Source: Gammaproteobacteria bacterium (GTDB lineage: Bacteria > Pseudomonadota > Gammaproteobacteria > Steroidobacterales > Steroidobacteraceae). Taken from it: a stretch of DNA of 64,000 nt. The position numbers and the translations under genes were made by a program. The stretch spans positions 41,511 to 105,510 of the forward strand of contig JABCZO010000013.1 in assembly GCA_013289615.1 (NCBI GenBank), read 5' to 3'. Positions 1 to 8,588 of the stretch are shown piece after piece. The notes beneath the pieces are model-generated. The model saw only the letters and a list, made by a program, of their open reading frames with translations. It did no database searches and was not told the DNA's origin. How positions within the stretch are numbered: the stretch's first letter is position 1; each line of letters starts with the position of its first letter.

Positions 1-2042
1 GAGCCCAGGCCACTGCCAAAGTCGTCGAGCGCGAAGCGACAGCCCATGCCGTGCAGTACGCCGACAAAGCGCCGCGCCTGCTCGAGATTCCCGACCACGG
101 CATTTTCGGCGATCTCGAAGCACACCTGCGCCGGATTGGCCCCGGTGGAATCGAAGCACTCGACCACGAACTCGAGAAACTGGCTGTCCTGCAGCGTCTG
201 GCCGGAGATGTTGATCGCCAGGCTGCGCTTCGGGGCGAGCGCAATCGCACCGCGCCCCATCGCCGTCAGCGTGGTTTGCACCACCCAGCGATCCACCAGC
301 ACCATCAGCCGGTAGCGCTCGGCGGCGCGCACGAATTCGATCGGTGATATGTGCTGCCCGGAGTCATCGCGCAACCGTACCAGCACCTCCATCGCCGGTC
401 CCTCGTCGTTGGCGGCGAATGCGGCCACGATCGGCTGGCAGTAGAGTTCGAAGCGGCTGTCGCGCAGCGCCGCCTGCAGGGTCTGCAGCCACTGGATCTC
501 GCCGTTCTGGCGCGCAAAGATCTCATCGCGCGCCGAGTACACGGAAACATGGCCGCCCTGGCGCTTGGCAACGTAGCAGGCGGAGTCGGCCGCGGCCAGC
601 GATTCCTCCATGGTGCCGCTGTCACGTGCGATCTCGACCAGGCCGATGCTCACACCGACATTGAAGATCTTCTCCTTCCACACGAAACGGAATTCATTGA
701 CCGCCCGGCAGACGTCGTCGGCGATCTGGCGCGCCTTCTCCAGCGGGCAGCCCACCAGCAGCATGCCGAATTCATCGCCGCCGACGCGTGCCACCGTGTC
801 CGAGTCGCGCACCGCGTCGCGCAGGATCTTGGCGCACTCGCGCAGCATGGCGTCGCCGGCAACGTGGCCGCTGGTGTCGTTGATGGTCTTGAAGCGATCC
901 AGGTCGAGGTAGCACAGCACATGAGCGCCGTCGCCGCGGTGCGCCGTGTCCACCGCCTCCTGCAGCCGGCGTTCGAATTCGCGTCGATTGACCAGCCCGG
1001 TGAGCGCATCGTGCGTGGCCTGATACGACATCTGGCGTGCCATGCCGCGCATTTCGGTCACATCGTGCAGCAGCACCACGGCACCGATGGTCTCGCCGGT
1101 ATCCATCTGTATCGGCGAGGCCGACAGCTCCACCAGATGTTCGGCGCCACCAGGCGGCCGGATCATCAGTGCGCGCCGGCCCAGCGTCGGCGGCGCGCCG
1201 GCCGTCAGCGCCTGGCGCACCGGCTCGGCCATGAATTTGCGATCGGCCTCGTCCGCCACGGTCGCCAGGTCTTCCAGCATCGTGCCGGCCGCCTCATCGG
1301 CGACCACGCCCATGAGGCGCGCCGCGGCCGGGTTGATGTAGTCGACGCGTCCGTCGACGTCGGTCGTGATCAGCGCTTCGGACAGCGACTCAAGCGCGCG
1401 GCGCGAGCGCGAGCGGCCGCCCGCGTCCTGCAGCGCCTGCAGCGTCTGGGTCGGCAGTACTTCGACGCCGACGATCAGCAGCGCACGCTCGCCCTCGAAG
1501 TCGACCACCCAGGTAGACAGCTCCAGCCGCGCACTCTGGCCGGTGAAGCCGACCAGGTCGATCTCATAGCGCTCGGCCGTCGGTTCCCCGGCCAGCCGCC
1601 GGCGCATGTTGTCGGCCACCAGCTCCGTGTGGTCCGCTGGCACCAGATCCTCGAGCCGGCGCCCAAGCAGATCCTCGACCTTGCTGCCCATCAGGTTCGC
1701 GAACTGCGGATTGACGTAACGAATCGTCTTGCCATGGATCAGCACCGCCTCGTGCACGCGATCACCGAGCGAGCCGATCGGGGTGCTGGCGGCGGCGGCG
1801 CGCTCGGACTCGGCGGCCACGCGGCCGAGCAGATGATTCACCGCGGTGACCATATCGGCCAGTTCGCGCTGGTCGGTGTGCAGTTCGATGTGGCTGTTGA
1901 GGGAATCGCCGAGCGCGATGCGCTGTACCTGCAGCGACACCAGCTCAAGCGCGTTGAGCTGGCGCCGTTGCAGGAAAAACAGCACCAGTAGCAGTATCGC
2001 GGCGACACCGAAGAGGAGGCAGAGCAGAACGATGATCGACAT
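1..2042 (-). CDS. PAS-GGDEF-EAL c-di-GMP signalling protein (3' end outside window)
   Basis: Membrane-anchored protein that probably makes and/or degrades cyclic di-GMP. My reading of the minus strand gives an N-terminal hydrophobic helix (residues 2-22), two PAS-like segments (about 95-220 and 235-340), then a GGDEF domain. Its active-site loop VGGDEF lies near residue 420, with an RDSD inhibitory I-site five residues before it. An EAL domain follows. The signature triad reads EVL (near 549), with later motifs FEIAEN and LDDFGSG, so the metal-binding acidic residues seem kept although the middle residue differs. The start is ATG with an in-frame TAA just upstream. The window edge cuts the protein inside the EAL domain, so activity of that half cannot be fully judged. 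It is divergent from pcm. Confidence 0.9.
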   Translation of the reverse strand, partial: MSIIVLLCLLFGVAAILLLVLFFLQRRQLNALELVSLQVQRIALGDSLNSHIELHTDQRELADMVTAVNHLLGRVAAESERAAAASTPIGSLGDRVHEAVLIHGKTIRYVNPQFANLMGSKVEDLLGRRLEDLVPADHTELVADNMRRRLAGEPTAERYEIDLVGFTGQSARLELSTWVVDFEGERALLIVGVEVLPTQTLQALQDAGGRSRSRRALESLSEALITTDVDGRVDYINPAAARLMGVVADEAAGTMLEDLATVADEADRKFMAEPVRQALTAGAPPTLGRRALMIRPPGGAEHLVELSASPIQMDTGETIGAVVLLHDVTEMRGMARQMSYQATHDALTGLVNRREFERRLQEAVDTAHRGDGAHVLCYLDLDRFKTINDTSGHVAGDAMLRECAKILRDAVRDSDTVARVGGDEFGMLLVGCPLEKARQIADDVCRAVNEFRFVWKEKIFNVGVSIGLVEIARDSGTMEESLAAADSACYVAKRQGGHVSVYSARDEIFARQNGEIQWLQTLQAALRDSRFELYCQPIVAAFAANDEGPAMEVLVRLRDDSGQHISPIEFVRAAERYRLMVLVDRWVVQTTLTAMGRGAIALAPKRSLAINISGQTLQDSQFLEFVVECFDSTGANPAQVCFEIAENAVVGNLEQARRFVGVLHGMGCRFALDDFGSGLG

Positions 2043-2356
2043 CAAAGCCGTTTATTCAAGCGATGCTTTTTCCTTGGTGAAAGGACCAAGCTCTGCCATC
2101 GCCCGCATCCGCAGCATAGCGGAGTATGGTCAGCTGCCCATGGCATTTCACCATATCGTGACGATGAAACAACGCACGCAGGCGCGCCTGAGCGCATCCA
2201 GGCCCGTTACGCACGCGGCAAGCTCTACTCACTCATGCCACTTGCAATTCTCGCCAAGCAGGCGACGGCCGCCGGCTTAGGGCTGACTCCGGTCTTGGCA
2301 GGCGCGGCAAAAACCCTTAACGTCCCAATTCCCCGCCAGACACCGGATTAAGTCTA
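2043..2356. other. Divergent intergenic region before pcm
   Basis: About 310 bases between the c-di-GMP gene and pcm. I see no convincing terminator, operator or RNA gene. A 38-codon ATG frame runs from 2235 to 2351 and ends five bases before pcm, but its third-position GC is lower than in neighbouring genes, so it is not called as a gene. Promoters for both flanking genes must lie here, but no clear -35/-10 pair stands out. Confidence 0.5.
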
Positions 2357-3010
2357 ATGCTGATCGACACCGCCCGCGAGCAGATGATCGAGCAGCAGGT
2401 GCGTGCATCAGATGTGCTCGATGAGCGGATTCTCAATGCATTGCGCACGGTTCCTCGAGAGCGCTTCGTTCCCCAGGGCTGGCGCGATCTGGCGTTCGCC
2501 GACTGCGAAATCGCTCTGCCGCGCGGCAAGCGCATGCTGCGGCCGATGTTGATCGGAAAGATCCTGCAAGCCCTGGCGCTCGCCGGCGGCGAGCACATGC
2601 TCGAGATCGGCACCGGCTCGGGTTATCTGTCCGCCTGCCTTGCCCGGCTTGGCGGCCCGCTGCGCAGCCTGGAACTGCACCCGGAAATCGCCGATTTTGC
2701 GCGCGCCAACCTGCGCGCCGCCGCACCGAGCCTGCCGATCGAGGTGATCAGCGCCGACGCGATGGCGCTGGCCGAGGAATCGCGCTACGACGTGATCGTA
2801 TTGACCGCCTCGCTGCCGATCTACCAGGACCGGTTCGAGCGTGCGCTGCGGCCGCATGGGCGCATGTTCGTGGTGGTCGGCGCCACGACACTGCAGCAGG
2901 CGAGCCTGGTGCGCCGCATAGGCGAGGGCAGCTGTCACAGCGAATCGCTGTTCGAGACCTGCATCGAGGCGCTCGAGCACGCCCCGCGGCCGGCCGCTTT
3001 CGGTTTCTAG
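2357..3010 (+). CDS. pcm: Protein-L-isoaspartate O-methyltransferase family protein
   Basis: SAM-dependent methyltransferase of the PCMT family, which repairs isoaspartyl residues in damaged proteins. The 217-residue protein opens with the family pattern of a Gln-rich helix and the segment RTVPRERFVP (31-39). The SAM-binding motif LEIGTGSGYLSACLA lies at 82-96. The segment that normally reads GQTISQP is replaced by KRMLRPM, which is typical of a diverged subfamily found beside tolC, so true isoaspartyl activity is not certain. It is followed after two bases by the rhodanese gene and then the TolC gene, suggesting one transcript. Confidence 0.85.
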   Translation: MLIDTAREQMIEQQVRASDVLDERILNALRTVPRERFVPQGWRDLAFADCEIALPRGKRMLRPMLIGKILQALALAGGEHMLEIGTGSGYLSACLARLGGPLRSLELHPEIADFARANLRAAAPSLPIEVISADAMALAEESRYDVIVLTASLPIYQDRFERALRPHGRMFVVVGATTLQQASLVRRIGEGSCHSESLFETCIEALEHAPRPAAFGF

Positions 3011-3012
3011 AC

Positions 3013-3336
3013 ATGGCAGTCCCGGAACTCGCCCCGCAGCAGCTCAAGCGCAGTCTCGATGCCGGTGAGCGCCTGCGGCTGCTCGACGTGCGCGAACCGT
3101 GGGAGTGCGCGATTGCGCGGCTGCCCGGCAGCCTCAACATCCCGATGGGCGAGATCGCCTCGCGCTGGCATGAGCTTGACGCCGATGTGCCGATCATCGT
3201 GGTGTGCAAGGCCGGAGGTCGCAGCCGCAGAGTGGCGCAGTTTTTATCAGCCCAGGGCTTTGGCCAAGTGGCCAACCTGACCGGCGGCATCGATGCATGG
3301 ACGCGCGATATCGATCCCACCCTGGCCTCCTACTAG
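3013..3336 (+). CDS. Rhodanese-like sulfurtransferase
   Basis: Single-domain rhodanese of 107 residues, GlpE/PspE-like in size. It contains the CH2A-type segment LLDVREPWE (23-31) and an active-site loop starting at Cys65, reading CKAGGRS. The six-residue loop is the usual size for persulfide-carrying rhodaneses, as opposed to the seven-residue loop of Cdc25-type phosphatases. There is no signal peptide, so it is cytoplasmic. It starts two bases after the pcm stop and ends nine bases before the TolC gene. The sulfur donor and acceptor cannot be told from sequence. Confidence 0.88.
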   Translation: MAVPELAPQQLKRSLDAGERLRLLDVREPWECAIARLPGSLNIPMGEIASRWHELDADVPIIVVCKAGGRSRRVAQFLSAQGFGQVANLTGGIDAWTRDIDPTLASY

Positions 3337-3345
3337 CAGGTCGGC

Positions 3346-4851
3346 ATGACTGGACGGTATGGCATGCAGCGTTCCTGGCTAATCGGCCTGGTTTGCATCT
3401 GCGCCGCGGATATCGCCACGGCGGCCAATCTGCTGGATGTGTACCGCCGTGCGCTCGACACCGACCCGTTGTGGCACCAGGCCAGCTTTAACCGTCTGGC
3501 GACCCAGGAGAGCAAGACGCAGGCGGTGCTCGGTCTGCTGCCGCTCGATGTCAGCGCCAACAAGAATTTCATTGGCATCGGCAGCGCTCAGATCAAGACC
3601 CCGGCGTTTCTCGCCGCGGGCCTGTCGGTCAACCTGTTCAACTGGGACAACTGGGTGGCGCTGAAGGCGGCCGACGCCACGGTCGCGCAGGCCGAGGCCA
3701 ACTACCAGGCGGCCGCGCAGAGCCTGATCCAGCGGGTGTCGCAGCAGTACTTTGCCGTGCTGGCGGCCCAGGACACGCTCACCGCCGAGCAGAGCGCACT
3801 GGAATCCGTGCAGACGCAGCTCGATCAGGCCGAACAGCGCTACCGGGTCGGCCTGATCGCGGTCACCGATATGGCCGTGGCGCGCGCCTCGCGCGACAGC
3901 ACGGCGGCGGCGGTGATTGCAGCCAAGCGCACCCTCGCGACGCAGGAGGACCTGCTGCGGGCGATCACCAATGAGACCTATGCCAGCCTTGCCGGCCCGC
4001 GCGACGACATGCCGCTGCTGAATCCGGAACCGGCGAGCGAGGACACCTGGGTCACGACCGCCATGGGGCAGAACGCCAACCTGACCGCCAGCCGCATGGC
4101 CTCCGACATCGCCCACGACAGCCTGTTGACCGCTTATGGCGGCCATTTGCCTACCATCAATATCAATGTGTCGCGCAACTGGGCGCTCGAGCACGGCAAC
4201 TACAATAACGCGGGTTCGGCGATCGGCCAGGCAGCGCTCATCGGATCGATCAACGGCCTGCCCACGATAGTGAACACCGACGACCTGTTCTGGTCGATCG
4301 GTATCTCGGTGCCGCTGTTCACCGCCGGCCTGACGCAATCGAAGGTGCGGCAGGCGCGCTATACCTGGGATGCGGCCAAGGCCGGGCTCGATTTCACCTC
4401 GCGGCAGACCGAGGAGCAGACGCGCGATGCCTACCAGGGCGTGATCAGCCAGATCGCGCAGGTGCAGGCGCTCAAGCAGGCGGTGGAATCCGACCGGATC
4501 GCGCTGCAGGCCACCGAGGCCGGCTACCAGGTCGGCACCAAGACCGTGGTCGACGTGCTCACCACGCGTGCCGCGCTGCTGCAGGATGACACCAACTACG
4601 CGCAGGCCAAGTACGGCTATCTGAACGGCATCGTTTCGCTGCGACTGGCTGCCGGCAATCTGGATCGCCGCACGATCGAACTGATCAACAGCTGGCTGAT
4701 CGAGCCGCGCCCGCCGCTGCCAGCCGTACCGGCCACTCCGGATGCGCCGGCAACCACCCCGCCGCTGCCACTGCAGGGAGCCCCGATGCCTCCGGCCCCG
4801 CTGCCTCCGGCCCCGAGCAGTCCGGCGCCACTGTCGGTGGCACCGCCCTGA
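3346..4851 (+). CDS. tolC: TolC-family outer-membrane efflux/secretion protein
   Basis: Trimeric outer-membrane channel protein for tripartite efflux pumps and type I secretion. The 501-residue product starts with a signal peptide (cleavage near residue 26, after TAA) and continues with the OEP-type repeat LLDVYRRALDTDP. The two similar halves contain long helical, Ala/Gln-rich segments typical of the periplasmic alpha-barrel. The last 50 residues are a Pro/Ala-rich tail, longer than in Escherichia coli TolC and probably disordered. The start has an AGGTCGG sequence in front; an in-frame ATG five codons in is an alternative. It converges on waaA with nine bases between stops. Confidence 0.92.
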   Translation: MTGRYGMQRSWLIGLVCICAADIATAANLLDVYRRALDTDPLWHQASFNRLATQESKTQAVLGLLPLDVSANKNFIGIGSAQIKTPAFLAAGLSVNLFNWDNWVALKAADATVAQAEANYQAAAQSLIQRVSQQYFAVLAAQDTLTAEQSALESVQTQLDQAEQRYRVGLIAVTDMAVARASRDSTAAAVIAAKRTLATQEDLLRAITNETYASLAGPRDDMPLLNPEPASEDTWVTTAMGQNANLTASRMASDIAHDSLLTAYGGHLPTININVSRNWALEHGNYNNAGSAIGQAALIGSINGLPTIVNTDDLFWSIGISVPLFTAGLTQSKVRQARYTWDAAKAGLDFTSRQTEEQTRDAYQGVISQIAQVQALKQAVESDRIALQATEAGYQVGTKTVVDVLTTRAALLQDDTNYAQAKYGYLNGIVSLRLAAGNLDRRTIELINSWLIEPRPPLPAVPATPDAPATTPPLPLQGAPMPPAPLPPAPSSPAPLSVAPP

Positions 4852-4860
4852 GCGCCGCGT

Positions 4861-6129
4861 TCAGGCCGCGTGACGGCGCGGCGGCAGGTGATCGATCAAT
4901 CCGAGCAGCCGTGCGAGCGCCCCGCGATTGGCGTCGATCGCCGCGCGGCCTGCCGCTCCCTGCTGCGCGCGTGCCTCTCGGTCGGCCAGCAGCCCGGTGA
5001 GCGCGGCGGCCAGTTCAGCCGCATCGTGCACAATGGTCAGCGCGCCCCGCTCGCCAAGGGCACGTGCGACCTCCGGGCTGCTGAAATGCTGCGGTCCCGA
5101 CAGCACCGGCAGGCCGAGTGCCGCCGGCTCGAGCAGGTTGTGGCCGCCGATCGGCACCAGGCTGCCGCCGACGAAGGCGACATCGGCGGCGGCATAGAAG
5201 TCCGCCAGCTCACCGAGCGTGTCGAGCAGTAACACCTGGCAGTTGGCCTCGGACGCGCCGCCGGAACGGCGCATGCAGGCAAAACCGTGCGCTGCCACCG
5301 ATGCCGCGGCGGCGTCGAAGCGCTGCGGGTGGCGCGGTGCCAGGATCAGCAATGCCTGCGGCAGCTGCCCGAGCAGCAGCCGATGGGCCTCGAGCACGAT
5401 CTGCTCCTCACCGGGGTGGGTGCTGCCGGCGGCCCAGACCGCTCGCCCGCTGGCATAGCGCGTGCGCAGCTGAGCCCCGCGCTCGAACTGGCCGGGCGGC
5501 GGCGCGCGATCGAATTTGATGTTGCCGACCACCCAGAGCCGTTCGGGCGGCACGCCGAGGGCGGCAAAGCGCTGTGCATCGACCTCGGTCTGCGCACCGA
5601 CCCAGGCATTGGCGGCGAGTGCCGCGCGCAGCAGACCCGGCAGGTGCTGGTAGATGCGGGCGCTGCGCGCCGAGACCCGGGCGCTGGCGATCAGCACCGG
5701 CACCCCGCAGCGCTGCGCCTCGTGCAACAGGTTCGGCCACAGCTCGGTTTCCAGCACGATCAGCATGCGCGGCGCGAGCCGTGCGAAGCAGCGGCGCACG
5801 CTGCCCGGCAGATCGTAAGGCGCGTAGCGCACGTCGACCCCGGGCAGCAGTGCGAGCGCGCGCGCGCGCGCGGTGGGGGTCGCGCAGCTCAGCGTGATCG
5901 CGCTTGCGGGCGGGCGCGCCTGCAAAGCCTCGATCAGCAGCGCCGCGGCCTGCACCTCCCCGACCGACACCGCGTGCACCCAGAGGCCGCCAGGCAGTGG
6001 CTGCGCACCGAAGCCAAATCGCTCGCCCCAGCCGCGCCAGTAGTCGCGGTTGCGCAGCCCGCGCAGCAGGACGATGAGCGATACAAATGGCAGCGCCAGG
6101 TACAGCAGCAGCGTATACAGGCGGCGCAC
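4861..6129 (-). CDS. waaA: 3-deoxy-D-manno-octulosonic acid (Kdo) transferase
   Basis: Transfers Kdo from CMP-Kdo to lipid A precursor at the inner face of the cytoplasmic membrane, the first inner-core step of lipopolysaccharide synthesis. The chosen GTG start gives 422 residues (E. coli 425) beginning MRRLYTLLLYLALPF, which matches the N-terminal membrane anchor of the family. WGERFGF follows near residue 35, and the C-terminal GT30 half contains FVGGSLVPIGGHNLLEPA. The reading frame stays open upstream through the kdkA region, but that extension is only a shadow of kdkA. The gene starts nine bases after the kdkA stop, so the two are probably co-transcribed. Confidence 0.93.
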   Translation of the reverse strand: MRRLYTLLLYLALPFVSLIVLLRGLRNRDYWRGWGERFGFGAQPLPGGLWVHAVSVGEVQAAALLIEALQARPPASAITLSCATPTARARALALLPGVDVRYAPYDLPGSVRRCFARLAPRMLIVLETELWPNLLHEAQRCGVPVLIASARVSARSARIYQHLPGLLRAALAANAWVGAQTEVDAQRFAALGVPPERLWVVGNIKFDRAPPPGQFERGAQLRTRYASGRAVWAAGSTHPGEEQIVLEAHRLLLGQLPQALLILAPRHPQRFDAAAASVAAHGFACMRRSGGASEANCQVLLLDTLGELADFYAAADVAFVGGSLVPIGGHNLLEPAALGLPVLSGPQHFSSPEVARALGERGALTIVHDAAELAAALTGLLADREARAQQGAAGRAAIDANRGALARLLGLIDHLPPRRHAA

Positions 6130-6137
6130 TGCGCGCT

Positions 6138-6896
6138 TTACCGGGCGGCGGAGCGCGGCGGCGGCACGATGAAATAGCCGTTGAGCAGCGCGGCCCAGTC
6201 GGCCTCGGAAAAGCGTTCCGCCGGCAGCGCCTCGGTGATCTTCTCGATCGAGCGGCGCAGCCGCACCAGATTGCTGTCGCACCACAAGCCGGGGCGGCGC
6301 AGGCTGCCGCGATCGAAATCCACCAGCCATACCTCCTGCGCGTCGTTCAGCAGCACGTTGTGGGCGTTGAGATCGGCGTGACAGATGCCGTCGGCATGAA
6401 ATCGGCGCAAGCACCGCCCGATTGCAATCCAGCTGCTGAGCGGCACCGGCGCGGCCAGCAGCCGTGTGCCGAGCGAACTCACCTCGGGAATCAGCTCGGT
6501 CAGCAGATCGGCGCTGTAGCTGTAGCGTCCGGTGCGCCGGTAGCCGGCGGCAATCGGCATCGGTACCGGCAGGCCCGCGCGGTGCATCACATACAGCAGG
6601 TGCCATTCGATAAACGAGCGCGTCAGCGATGCGGCCCGCCACAGATATCGATCCTTCGACAGCATGGCGATCCAGCCGCCGCGCCGATAATGGCGCAGCA
6701 CCAGCCGCCGCCCATCGGCTTCGATGAACAGCGCGGCACCGCGCCCCTCGGCGCTTGTGCGCACCTCGCCGCGCCGCGACCACCACTTGGCATCGAACCA
6801 GGAAGCCGCTGCATTGCCGGCCCTGGAACTGTCATATAGCATCGCGCCGCCGCGAAACGCTATTTGCCGCACTTCCGCGCCGGTCGGCCAGATCAT
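6138..6896 (-). CDS. kdkA: Kdo kinase (3-deoxy-D-manno-octulosonic acid kinase)
   Basis: Phosphorylates Kdo at O-4 in lipopolysaccharides with a single Kdo, as in Haemophilus and Vibrio. The 252-residue reading contains GRGAALF (51-57), ALRHY-like VLRHYRRGG (66-74), KDRYLW (81-86), the kinase catalytic motif HADLNAHN (173-180) and DFD (193-195), all in the right order for the family. The ATG chosen keeps the family N-terminal segment GGAMLYD and has GGAAG-like GCGGAAG just before it; ATG at 6842 would drop that segment. It lies head to head with the GT9 gene, ten bases apart, and directly before waaA, forming an inner-core operon. Confidence 0.9.
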   Translation of the reverse strand: MIWPTGAEVRQIAFRGGAMLYDSSRAGNAAASWFDAKWWSRRGEVRTSAEGRGAALFIEADGRRLVLRHYRRGGWIAMLSKDRYLWRAASLTRSFIEWHLLYVMHRAGLPVPMPIAAGYRRTGRYSYSADLLTELIPEVSSLGTRLLAAPVPLSSWIAIGRCLRRFHADGICHADLNAHNVLLNDAQEVWLVDFDRGSLRRPGLWCDSNLVRLRRSIEKITEALPAERFSEADWAALLNGYFIVPPPRSAAR

Positions 6897-6906
6897 AGAC
6901 TTCCGC

Positions 6907-7974
6907 ATGCTGAATCTCATTGAGCGACCCGAGAGCCTGTGCATTCTGCGGCTCTCGGCTATCGGCGATACCTGCCATGTCGTGCCGGTCGTGCGTACCC
7001 TGCAGCGCCTCTGGCCGACAACTTCGCTGACCTGGGTTATCGGCCGCGTTGAGGCACGGCTGATGAGTCTGCTGCCCGGAGTCGAGTTTATCACCATCGA
7101 CAAGCGCGCCGGCCTGGCGGCGGCACGCGCCCTGCGCAGTCAGCTGCGTGGCCGGCGCTTTGACGTTCTGCTGCACATGCAGCTATCGCTGCGCGCCAGC
7201 CTGGTGTCGACCCTGATCGGTTCCAGAGTCCGGCTCGGCTTTGATCGCGCGCGCGCGCGCGAGCTGCAATGGTTGTTTACCAACGCGCAGATCGCGCCGC
7301 ATCGCCGCCAGCACGTGCTCGACAGCTTTCAGGGCTTCCTCGAGGCACTCGGCCTCGAGCAAGGCGATCTCGCGTGGAACCTGCCATTGCCGGCAGCGGC
7401 GCAGCAGTACGCCTCGGCGCTGATTCCCGACCGGCAACCCACACTGATCATCAGTCCATGCTCCGCGCACCCGGCCCGCAACTGGCGACCGGAGCGCTAC
7501 GCCGCCATCGCCGATCATGCCGCGCAGGCACACGGCATGCGCGTAATCCTGTGCGGCGCGCCCTCGGCACTCGAACGCGATATGGGAGCGGCCATCGAGC
7601 GCCTCGCCCGTGGCCCGATCCTCAATCAGATCGGCGCCGACACGCTGCCGCAGCTGCTGGCGCTACTGGCCCGCGCCAGCGTGCTGCTGTGTCCGGATTC
7701 CGGGCCGGCGCACATGGCGACCATGGTCGCTACGCCGGTGATCGGCCTGTATGCGGCCACGCGCCTGGAGCGCACCGGTCCTTACCTCTCGCGCCTATGG
7801 TGCGTGGATCGTTATGACATGGCCGCCCGTCGATTTCGCGGCCGCAGCGCCGCACAGCTGCCATGGCACGAGAAGATCGAGCGTCCCGGAGTGATGGACC
7901 TGATCGAAGTCGCCGACGTGCGCGAGCGCCTGGATGCGCTGATGCGCTCCCGGGCCGACCCGCTGCTACGATAA
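6907..7974 (+). CDS. Glycosyltransferase family 9 (heptosyltransferase-like)
   Basis: Likely adds a heptose or related sugar to the lipopolysaccharide core at the inner membrane. The 355-residue product opens with LCILRLSAIGDTCHVVPVV (11-29), the GT9 start pattern, and has the C-terminal donor-binding signature CPDSGPAHMA near residue 262. The middle segment LIISPCSAHPARNWRPERYA is also family-typical. A longer frame exists upstream but would overlap the divergent kdkA start, so the ATG at 6907 is preferred. Which core position it acts on (WaaC, WaaF or WaaQ role) cannot be assigned from sequence alone. Confidence 0.88.
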   Translation: MLNLIERPESLCILRLSAIGDTCHVVPVVRTLQRLWPTTSLTWVIGRVEARLMSLLPGVEFITIDKRAGLAAARALRSQLRGRRFDVLLHMQLSLRASLVSTLIGSRVRLGFDRARARELQWLFTNAQIAPHRRQHVLDSFQGFLEALGLEQGDLAWNLPLPAAAQQYASALIPDRQPTLIISPCSAHPARNWRPERYAAIADHAAQAHGMRVILCGAPSALERDMGAAIERLARGPILNQIGADTLPQLLALLARASVLLCPDSGPAHMATMVATPVIGLYAATRLERTGPYLSRLWCVDRYDMAARRFRGRSAAQLPWHEKIERPGVMDLIEVADVRERLDALMRSRADPLLR

Positions 7975-7979
7975 GCACC

Positions 7980-8372
7980 ATGGACGCCATTCTGGTGCCG
8001 ATCTCCCCGGGCGAACTGCTCGACAAGATCACCATCCTGCGCATCAAGTCGGTGCGCATCGAGGATGTCGGCAAGCTCGGCAACGTGCGCCGGGAACTGG
8101 CGCTGCTGGAGCAGAACTGGCGCCAGTCGATACCCGCGAGCGCCGGGCTCGCCGACGATGAGGCGGCGCTGGAGCGAGTCAACGCCGAGCTGTGGGACAT
8201 CGAGGACCGGATCCGCAGGTGCGAGGCGCAGCAGCGCTTTGATTCCGGCTTCATCGAACTGGCACGCGCGGTGTACCTGCGCAACGATGAGCGCGCCGCC
8301 ATCAAGCACCGTATCAACCTGAAGCTGAACTCGGCGATCGTCGAGGAGAAGTCCTACCAGCCCTATCGTTAG
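7980..8372 (+). CDS. DUF6165 family protein
   Basis: Conserved 130-residue soluble protein of unknown function. It starts MDAILVPISPGELLDKITI and continues with two long, charged, coiled-coil-like helices (about 25-80 and 90-125). The opening motif with PxSPGELLDKITIL is characteristic of a family often found beside lipopolysaccharide core genes. The gene begins five bases after the GT9 stop, so it is in the same transcript, which suggests a role linked to surface polysaccharide. Its TAG stop overlaps the TAA stop of the convergent zinc-finger gene within the four bases TTAG. Confidence 0.82.
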   Translation: MDAILVPISPGELLDKITILRIKSVRIEDVGKLGNVRRELALLEQNWRQSIPASAGLADDEAALERVNAELWDIEDRIRRCEAQQRFDSGFIELARAVYLRNDERAAIKHRINLKLNSAIVEEKSYQPYR

Positions 8373-8563
8373 CGCTCGAGGGTGTACTCGGCCCCGCAGT
8401 AGGGACACTTGGCCAAGCCGGTGGCTTCGATCGGCAGATAGACCCGCGGATGCGAATTCCACAGGCTCATGTCCGGCATCGGACAGGCCAACGGCAGGTC
8501 CTTGACCGTAACGGTGTACTGATTCTGGGCGTTCGGCTCTCTGAGTGCCACGCGTGAAGTCAT
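8369..8563 (-). CDS. CHCC zinc-finger protein (NDUFS6-like)
   Basis: Small 64-residue protein with one zinc-binding site of the zf-CHCC type: Cys27, His38, Cys53 and Cys56, in the contexts LACPMP, NSHPRVYLP and KCPYCGAEY. The same fold occurs in the mitochondrial complex I subunit NDUFS6, but bacterial members are free-standing and of unknown role. The ATG at 8563 is chosen because the upstream extension is basic, unconserved in character and overlaps the glnE end. It lies 25 bases downstream of glnE on the same strand and may be read through from it. Confidence 0.82.
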   Translation of the reverse strand: MTSRVALREPNAQNQYTVTVKDLPLACPMPDMSLWNSHPRVYLPIEATGLAKCPYCGAEYTLER

Positions 8564-8588
8564 GCCGGCGATTATAGCCGGCGCAGGA

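Noticed and set aside
351..1991. Long plus-strand open frame of 546 codons
   Set aside because: It is the exact antisense of the GGDEF-EAL gene, whose minus-strand reading shows clear motifs; the plus frame gives a His/Gln/Arg-rich sequence without domains, typical of high-GC antisense frames.
6130..6786. 219-codon upstream extension of waaA
   Set aside because: It overlaps kdkA in another frame, has no WaaA-like sequence, and the GTG at 6129 gives a normal-length enzyme.
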